Made by a program: the position numbers and the translations under genes
The notes under the pieces: generated by a model
Told to the model about the DNA's origin: nothing
Seen by the model: the letters and a program-made list of their open reading frames with translations, nothing else
Databases searched by the model: none
Shown here: piece after piece, positions 6,500 to 11,198 of the stretch
How positions within the stretch are numbered: the stretch's first letter is position 1
Layout of the letters: each line of letters opens with the position of its first letter
Assembly (NCBI GenBank): GCA_012728535.1
Contig: JAAYEX010000069.1
Location: forward strand, 1-11,198
Direction: 5' to 3'
Length of the DNA stretch: 11,198 bases
From: Clostridiaceae bacterium
GTDB taxonomy: Bacteria > Bacillota > Clostridia > Saccharofermentanales > DTU023

Positions 6500-6943
6500 A
6501 TGTCCAAGATATTTAAAGGACGTGTAATTACACCCGGTGAGGCCACAGCGGAAGCCTTGGTTTCACGCACGGGAGTTAATACTCTGGCCAGCTATCAGTC
6601 AGCTCTGATGTTCGGAGATAAAGAAGTTAAATGTGGCGATCAAAATAATAAAGACCTCTACAAGAAGGCAATGCTGAACAAAGCTCTTTGCCTTCCGGAG
6701 ACTATAGGTTCCACTACAGGCGGTATGGTTATATATTGCGCTGCAGCTTTAGGAAAACAACCTGCCTGCATGCTTTTTTCAAAAGAAATTGACTCTTTGG
6801 CCGCATCAGGCACGATACTTGCTTCTGTCTGGACAGATGCCGAAATGCCTGTTATCGATAGTCTGGGTGAAGAGTTTCTCAATTATGTACAAGACGGGAT
6901 GAAGATTACAGTGAGCTCGGATGGCACTGTGAGTGTGGAATAG
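6500..6943 (+). CDS. Aconitase X small (swivelling) subunit, DUF126
   Basis: A 147-residue protein starting at ATG 6500 with AAGGAG at 6485-6490. A longer in-frame start at 6440 lies inside the upstream gene and is not favoured. FKGRVITPGEATAEALVS (5-22) is the typical N-terminal strand, and LPETIGSTTGGMVIY (65-79) carries the GS-T/S-x-G loop that contributes the catalytic serine region in AcnX. PACMLF and TILASVWTDAEMPVID follow, as in the family. In two-subunit AcnX this swivelling domain closes over the active site of the large subunit. The start is one base after the large-subunit stop, showing a co-translated heterodimer. In other organisms the two parts are fused in one chain; here they are separate (type II arrangement). 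Confidence 0.9.
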   Translation: MSKIFKGRVITPGEATAEALVSRTGVNTLASYQSALMFGDKEVKCGDQNNKDLYKKAMLNKALCLPETIGSTTGGMVIYCAAALGKQPACMLFSKEIDSLAASGTILASVWTDAEMPVIDSLGEEFLNYVQDGMKITVSSDGTVSVE

Positions 6944-6958
6944 AAAGGAAGCAAACAA

Positions 6959-9013
6959 ATGAAACAGGATTACGAGTCTTTATTTACCCCGTGGAAGATC
7001 AGAGATCTGGAAATAAAGAACAGAATAGTTATGTGCCCGATGGGGGGAACTTCAATTTTCGGCTGGATGGAACCCAGTCATTTCAAACAGGAATCGGCAA
7101 ATTTCCTTATGGAACGTGCCAGGAACAATGCCGGTCTGATCCTCCCGGGTATTGCACCGTTGAAAAATGTCTTTGGTGGACAATGGCTTTACAAGGGTGA
7201 TAGGAAATTTGCGAAATTAAAAGAGTATATGACCGAGTTTCATAAAACCGGAGCCAAAATGTTCGTTCAAGTGACTGCAGGCATGGGACGTTCGATGGCG
7301 ATTAATGATCTTATGGTCAAAATGATTGAAAACAAAGTCTTGGGCACACTGGGCAAACCTTTGTTTAATATGGATTATATTTGTGCCAGTGCCTCTGCTA
7401 CACCCAACCGCTGGTGGGAAAGCGCAAATTCCAGGCCCTTAAGCGTAGAGGAAATAGAAGAGATCATCGATGCCTACGGCAAAACTGCGCTAAAGCTGAG
7501 AGAAGCAGGAGTAGATGGTATCGAAGTGCACGCTGTACATGAAGGTTACTTGCTTGATCAGTTCGCTATGAAGTATACGAACCAGCGAACTGACGAATAT
7601 GGCGGCTCATTTGAGAATAGATACCGCTTCGCCGCTGAGATCGTCAAAGAGATTAAAAAGGTATGCGGGGAGGACTATCCGGTATCTTTGCGTTATTCAG
7701 TTGTTTCCAAGACCAAGGGCTTTGGACAGGGTGCCGTGCCAGGTGAAGATGACTTTGTAGAAGTTGGCCGTGATATGGAAGAATCTGAAAAAGCCGCTAA
7801 GTTTCTGCAGGATGCAGGTTACGACATGCTTAACTGTGATAACGGAACTTACGATGCCTGGTATTGGGCTCATCCACCGTCATACATGCCGGAGAACTGT
7901 AACCTTTCCTATGTCAGTCATATCAAGAAATTCGTTGATATTCCGGTAGTATGTGCCGGTAAAATGACTCCTGAGGCGGGCTCGGAAGCAATACGCAAGG
8001 GGGAAATCGATGCCATGGGAGTAGCCAGGCAGTTTTTGACTGATCCACAATGGATCACGAAAATGATTGAGGATCGCGAAGCTGACATTAAACCATGCAT
8101 TGATTGCCATAATGCCTGTTTTACCATGGCTAAGTACAAAGGCACTGCAAATATCCAGGATCTGGAGGATGCCATGAAGATGGCGCGCTGCGCTCTTAAT
8201 CCCCGGACCATGCAGTCAAAAAAATATAAGTTGGAAAAGGCCACAAGAGTGAAAGATATCGCAGTTATCGGAGGTGGTATCGGCGGCATGGAGTCTGCTA
8301 TGGTGCTTTCCGACCGCGGACATAATGTAACAATATATGAGAAATCCGATCATCTGGGCGGGGTATTCATTCCTGCAGCTGCACCTGAATTCAAGAGTAG
8401 GGACAAAAAACTGATTCAGTGGTATCTGAAACAAATTGAAGATAGACCAATTGAAGTTAAGCTAAACACAGAAATTACTGATGTTTCGGCACTTAAGGCT
8501 GATGAGGTAATCATTGCTACAGGTGCAATGGCAAAGCGTCCTCCGATTAAGGGACTTGAACACTCTATGGAAGCTGTTGACTATCTGTCCGGTCGGGAAG
8601 TAGGTGAGAATGTTATCATAGTCGGTGGCGGCCAAACAGGCTGTGAAATTGCTTATGATCTGGTTCTAAAAGGCAAAAAGCCACAGGTTGTTGAGATGCA
8701 GGTAGATCTGATTCCTGTCAAAGGGGTCTGTCTGGCAAACTCTTCTTTCCTGCGTGAAATGCTGGCGTTTAAAAAAGTTCCTGTCCACCTGGAAACAAGT
8801 CTGCAGGAAATCAAAGAAAATGCTGTTTGTATCAGGAACAAAGAAGGCGATTGCTTTGATTTAGACTGTGATTCAGTAATCATGGCAATTGGCTATGACT
8901 CGACTCCTTTGACAAGATCATCCGGGAAGATCCATCTTGTCGGAGATGCTCATGAAGTTGGCAATCTGCGCACAGTTATCTGGCGCGCCTGGGATGTCTG
9001 CATGAAGCTTTAG
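6959..9013 (+). CDS. Old Yellow Enzyme / Fe-S / FAD oxidoreductase (2-enoate or 2,4-dienoyl-CoA reductase type)
   Basis: A 684-residue enzyme; ATG 6959 has AAGGAAG at 6945-6951, 15 bases after the small-subunit stop. Residues 1-370 form an FMN TIM barrel: FTPWKIRDLEIKNRIVMCPM (9-28), EVHAVHEGYLLDQF (189-202), TDEYGGSFENRYRF (211-224), and GVARQFLTDPQW (354-365). A [4Fe-4S] set follows, C380, C383, C387 and C411. Residues 432-470 (VIGGGIGGMES…EKSDHLGG) bind FAD. Residues 552-580 (IIVGGGQTGCEIA) form the NAD(P)H site, and VGDAHEVGN (661-669) closes the FAD domain. Relatives such as 2-enoate reductase, 2,4-dienoyl-CoA reductase and BaiCD reduce conjugated carbon-carbon double bonds. Two subfamily oddities are one extra residue in the HAVHEGYL motif, and 23 residues between the third and fourth cysteines instead of about 11. 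The location after AcnX suggests it reduces the dehydration product. Confidence 0.9.
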   Translation: MKQDYESLFTPWKIRDLEIKNRIVMCPMGGTSIFGWMEPSHFKQESANFLMERARNNAGLILPGIAPLKNVFGGQWLYKGDRKFAKLKEYMTEFHKTGAKMFVQVTAGMGRSMAINDLMVKMIENKVLGTLGKPLFNMDYICASASATPNRWWESANSRPLSVEEIEEIIDAYGKTALKLREAGVDGIEVHAVHEGYLLDQFAMKYTNQRTDEYGGSFENRYRFAAEIVKEIKKVCGEDYPVSLRYSVVSKTKGFGQGAVPGEDDFVEVGRDMEESEKAAKFLQDAGYDMLNCDNGTYDAWYWAHPPSYMPENCNLSYVSHIKKFVDIPVVCAGKMTPEAGSEAIRKGEIDAMGVARQFLTDPQWITKMIEDREADIKPCIDCHNACFTMAKYKGTANIQDLEDAMKMARCALNPRTMQSKKYKLEKATRVKDIAVIGGGIGGMESAMVLSDRGHNVTIYEKSDHLGGVFIPAAAPEFKSRDKKLIQWYLKQIEDRPIEVKLNTEITDVSALKADEVIIATGAMAKRPPIKGLEHSMEAVDYLSGREVGENVIIVGGGQTGCEIAYDLVLKGKKPQVVEMQVDLIPVKGVCLANSSFLREMLAFKKVPVHLETSLQEIKENAVCIRNKEGDCFDLDCDSVIMAIGYDSTPLTRSSGKIHLVGDAHEVGNLRTVIWRAWDVCMKL

Positions 9014-9036
9014 AAATATCGACTTTTTTACATGAA

Positions 9037-9082
9037 AAAGGACTCTGGTCCTCGGTTGTAGAACGGGAGGCCAGAGTCCTTT
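9037..9082. terminator. Two-way intrinsic terminator between convergent operons
   Basis: AAGGACTCTGG (9038-9048) and CCAGAGTCCTT (9071-9081) form a perfect 11-bp stem. Inner CCTC/GGGAGG bases can extend it. On the plus strand the stem is followed by TTACTTTTG, and on the minus strand by TTTTTCATG and a further T-run. It therefore serves both the AcnX-oxidoreductase operon ending at 9013 and the minus-strand gene ending at 9100. Confidence 0.9.
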
Positions 9083-9099
9083 ACTTTTGAAATTATAAG

Positions 9100-10101
9100 T
9101 TAAAGAATGAAGAACCAGGCAATCAGGAGTATGGCCAGACCGAGAACGAATCCTAACAATAGGCTTCGAAAGAATACACCTGCTTTTTGTTTCCCCGTGG
9201 GTGCCTGGACAAAATCGCTGTCAAATTCATTTGAATATCTATTATAGTTATCCATTTCCACCTCTGTTTTCTGAATGTCCTTCTCAGAAGGAGTTTCACC
9301 GCTGAAGACACGCTTGCGCTCAGCTTCTACCGGAGAGGGGCCCTGCGGCAGCTCGAGCTGTAAATCCAGTGTCTTTACTGCAACTATGGTGCGGTTGGGT
9401 CCCTTATCTCTGGCTCCCGAATTAATTTGAGCCTGTCTGACTATTGCAGCGAATGCATCCTGTTTGGACAGGTCATCGCGCAGATCCTTGCTGCGATAGT
9501 TTTTGTTGAAGCCGCTGCTTGAGAGCACGAAAACATCACCCGGCTGCAGGTCACTCTTATTCATACTGTCAGGCAAGGGGAGAGTTTCGCACGACAGTTT
9601 ACCTAAATACTGTTCGGGAATTTCGGACTTAGCTTTCTCGGTCAGTCGGTAAATCTTCCCGTTGCGTGATAGATTTATCGTTGTATTACCGACATTTAGG
9701 GTGTAACAGCTGTTTGCATCGATTAGAAGCATAGCAAAGGAGCAGCCTACTTCATGGCTGAACTTTGAAGAAACCATTTCTTTAATCGAGGAATGTGCCT
9801 GAGCCAGTAAATCCTGTGTAAATAGTTTGAAGTCAAAGTCAGGATTCTTGTAATCAGCTATCTGATCCAGCATCTGATTGCCGATACGTAGAATCATGCG
9901 TGATGCAAGGTCTCCTGCACCTGGTCCGCCAAATCCTTCAGCCACCATATACAGCTGATGATATTTACCGGAGCTTATACTTTGCTCTTCATTGCCCCCG
10001 AGCATATCCGGGTAAATACGTCCTCCGCATAGAAAAGCGTCTTCATTTATCTTCGTCTCCTGACCGGACTCTGTCAGTCCTATCATGAGGGTTCTTGCCA
10101 T
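9100..10101 (-). CDS. PP2C-like protein with degenerate metal site and C-terminal membrane anchor
   Basis: A 333-residue protein. ATG 10101 is chosen because GGAGG at 10111-10107 sits 5 bases upstream; a GTG four codons earlier overlaps that site. The PP2C fold is recognisable: KINEDAFL (17-24), MVAEGFGGPGAGDLASRM (52-69), GCSFAMLLID (119-128), LNVGNTTINLSRNGKIYRLTE (135-155), LQPGDVFVLSSSGF (185-198) and GPNRTIVAVK (234-243). Compared with active enzymes, the VADG aspartate is Glu55, the GD of strand NVGD is Asn139, the SDG aspartate is Ser196 and the DN near the end is Pro235-Asn236; only Asp21 of the usual acidic set remains. A 65-residue acidic linker leads to a single hydrophobic helix (about 308-333) at the C-terminus, so the domain faces the cytoplasm. 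Likely a pseudophosphatase or phosphoprotein sensor. Downstream partner of the NYN gene, 38 bases apart. Confidence 0.85.
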   Translation of the reverse strand: MARTLMIGLTESGQETKINEDAFLCGGRIYPDMLGGNEEQSISSGKYHQLYMVAEGFGGPGAGDLASRMILRIGNQMLDQIADYKNPDFDFKLFTQDLLAQAHSSIKEMVSSKFSHEVGCSFAMLLIDANSCYTLNVGNTTINLSRNGKIYRLTEKAKSEIPEQYLGKLSCETLPLPDSMNKSDLQPGDVFVLSSSGFNKNYRSKDLRDDLSKQDAFAAIVRQAQINSGARDKGPNRTIVAVKTLDLQLELPQGPSPVEAERKRVFSGETPSEKDIQKTEVEMDNYNRYSNEFDSDFVQAPTGKQKAGVFFRSLLLGFVLGLAILLIAWFFIL

Positions 10102-10139
10102 ATTATCCTCCACATGAGAAAAAGTTAATTTGCGGGTTA

Positions 10140-10970
10140 TCAGCGTCTGCCGTTTTTAACTCTTACGTAGACCAACTTCACATTAGGGTTGCCTGTGTCC
10201 CGCATCTGCATTTCAAATTTATCTATTGATTGTACTAGATTTGACAGTTTATCAAAACCATAATTTCTAGAGTCAAATGATGGTTGCTTTTTGTTAATCA
10301 TGTTTCCTACTTCCGCCAGGAAGGCCCATCCATTATCATCTTCGACATCTTTTATCGAGGAAGAAATAAGACTGATCAGTTTGCGGTCAATTTTATTAAT
10401 TGCTGTTTTATCTTTTGTTGCTCGTTGAGTTCGTGAACGTGAGCTATCCTGACGCGCCGCAACTTTCTTTGTCTCAACTTCTTTAACCTCGCTGGCAGCA
10501 ACTGATTCATCATAATTTCTTTGCAGAACCTCAAGGAAGATGAAGCGGTCGCAGGCAGCTATAAAAGGATTAGGAGTCTTCATTTCACCCATGCCATAAA
10601 CAATCTTGCCGGATTCCCGCAACCTGGTTGCCAGTCGTGTAAAATCGCTGTCGCTGGAAACAAGACAAAAACCATCGACATTTCCGGCATAAAGGATATC
10701 CATAGCATCTATAATTAAAGCTGAGTCAGTTGAGTTCTTGCCGCTTGTGTAGCTGAATTGCTGAATAGGGCTGATAGCGTGATCTAATAGATGTGATTTC
10801 CATTGAGTGAGAGAAGGTCTGGTCCAGTCACCGTAAATTCTCTTGATAGTTGGAGTGCCGTAACGGGCTATTTCCTCCATCATGGCTTGCACGTTGTGTG
10901 GAGGCACATTGTCAGCATCAATCAGAACAGCCAGCCTCACATCATTCGTTGCGTTGTTAGATATTGTCAT
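10140..10970 (-). CDS. NYN-domain putative ribonuclease with OST-HTH/LOTUS RNA-binding domain
   Basis: A 276-residue soluble protein. Residues 12-150 form a NYN (PIN-like) nuclease domain with the expected acidic residues: D18 and D20 (LIDADN), D82 in NSTDSALIIDAMD, and D107 and D109 (SSDSDF). A basic, low-complexity linker (about 155-192) leads to an OST-HTH/LOTUS domain (193-272; GWAFLAEVGNMIN, NYGFDKLSNLV). This architecture (LabA/MARF1-like) suggests metal-dependent RNA cleavage guided by RNA binding; substrates are unknown in bacteria. ATG 10970 has AAAGGA about 12 bases upstream, a slightly long spacing. The two stops TGA-TAA at its end are followed after 38 bases by the PP2C-like gene, so they are likely one transcript. 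All catalytic acidic positions appear kept. Confidence 0.9.
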   Translation of the reverse strand: MTISNNATNDVRLAVLIDADNVPPHNVQAMMEEIARYGTPTIKRIYGDWTRPSLTQWKSHLLDHAISPIQQFSYTSGKNSTDSALIIDAMDILYAGNVDGFCLVSSDSDFTRLATRLRESGKIVYGMGEMKTPNPFIAACDRFIFLEVLQRNYDESVAASEVKEVETKKVAARQDSSRSRTQRATKDKTAINKIDRKLISLISSSIKDVEDDNGWAFLAEVGNMINKKQPSFDSRNYGFDKLSNLVQSIDKFEMQMRDTGNPNVKLVYVRVKNGRR

Positions 10971-11121
10971 ATATATAAAAATCCTTTCAAAAACAAAAAC
11001 AGATATATTTACGTCTTTAACACTACAAGTTTAGCATATTGGCCACAAATGATGCAGTCTTACTAAATCAGGTTATTTCCACTTTGTCAGAGTAACGCTT
11101 AAGTCTGGCTTTCATCCACTA

Positions 11122-11130
11122 TGGTATTAT
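11122..11130 (+). promoter_or_regulatory. Extended -10 promoter element
   Basis: TGGTATTAT matches an extended -10 (TGN plus TATAAT, five of six). There is no good -35 17 bases upstream, which is typical of extended -10 promoters. It lies about 52 bases before the start codon of the gene at 11182 and would drive it. Confidence 0.5.
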
Positions 11131-11149
11131 GTGGGTCATGAGAAAACTC

Positions 11150-11168
11150 TGCATTTAACCAAAATGCA
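11150..11168 (+). promoter_or_regulatory. Inverted repeat in the leader of the right-edge gene
   Basis: TGCATTT (11150-11156) and AAATGCA (11162-11168) form 7-base inverse arms around a 5-base spacer, just downstream of the predicted transcription start and just ahead of the ribosome binding site at 11171-11175. It could be an operator half-site pair or a small leader hairpin affecting translation. Confidence 0.4.
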
Positions 11169-11181
11169 AGGGAGGGGAGTC

Positions 11182-11198
11182 ATGCAGAAGAAGCCACA
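11182..11198 (+). CDS. Start of a gene cut by the right edge
   Basis: ATG 11182 follows GGAGG at 11171-11175 with a 6-base spacer and a promoter-like extended -10 at 11122-11130. Only five codons (MQKKP) are in the window, so nothing can be said about the product. It is divergent from the NYN gene. Confidence 0.6.

Larger units (their letters stand above)
10971..11181. other. Divergent intergenic region at right edge
   Basis: These 211 bases separate the minus-strand NYN gene from the plus-strand gene at 11182. The plus-strand promoter and inverted repeat are listed separately. On the minus strand I see only poor matches (CTGACA with TTTAGT after 17 bases), so no NYN promoter is called. Confidence 0.4.

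Noticed and set aside
1..11198. CRISPR arrays, tRNA or rRNA genes, intact insertion sequences
   Set aside because: No regularly spaced repeats, no cloverleaf-like sequence and no complete transposase were seen on either strand by eye.

Overview
The window looks like chromosome from an anaerobic, Gram-positive Clostridia-type bacterium. The evidence is strong purine-rich ribosome binding sites, use of TTG and GTG starts, a c-di-AMP (ydaO/yuaA) riboswitch, an Fe-S/flavin enoate-reductase-like enzyme and a truncated large serine recombinase of the kind common in Firmicutes conjugative elements. No species can be named from the sequence alone.

Layout. (1) Positions 1 to about 2170 are an accessory patch. 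It holds the C-terminal part of a large serine recombinase on the minus strand, running off the left edge and losing its N-terminal catalytic domain near 670. A DUF4357-like fragment on the plus strand follows, broken by a stop codon, then an unrecognised 294-residue protein with a probable winged-helix N-terminus and a TTG start. (2) Positions 2173-2892 encode a TM1586-type nitroreductase. (3) Positions 2934-4970, minus strand, form an ion-homeostasis unit: a c-di-AMP riboswitch with an intrinsic terminator, a CPA2/Kef-type antiporter with a very acidic C-terminal tail, and a small P-II-like protein overlapping its end. (4) Positions 5130-9082, plus strand, form a three-gene metabolic operon: the two subunits of an aconitase-X (AcnX) dehydratase, then a 684-residue Old-Yellow-Enzyme/Fe-S/FAD oxidoreductase. 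A 24-bp near-palindrome lies upstream and a strong two-way terminator downstream. (5) Positions 9100-10970, minus strand, hold a NYN-OST-HTH putative ribonuclease followed by a membrane-anchored PP2C-like protein whose metal-binding residues are mostly replaced. (6) A new plus-strand gene begins at 11182.

How the parts work together. In region 3 the riboswitch probably shuts off the antiporter/P-II pair when c-di-AMP is high, as known for this class in front of potassium and osmolyte transport genes. The P-II-like protein probably gates the antiporter. In region 4 dehydration by AcnX followed by reduction of the resulting double bond is a chemically sensible pair, but the substrate is unknown; I find this the best candidate for an undescribed pathway. 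In region 5 an RNA-binding nuclease is paired with a probable pseudophosphatase tethered to the membrane, which is the second unusual unit.
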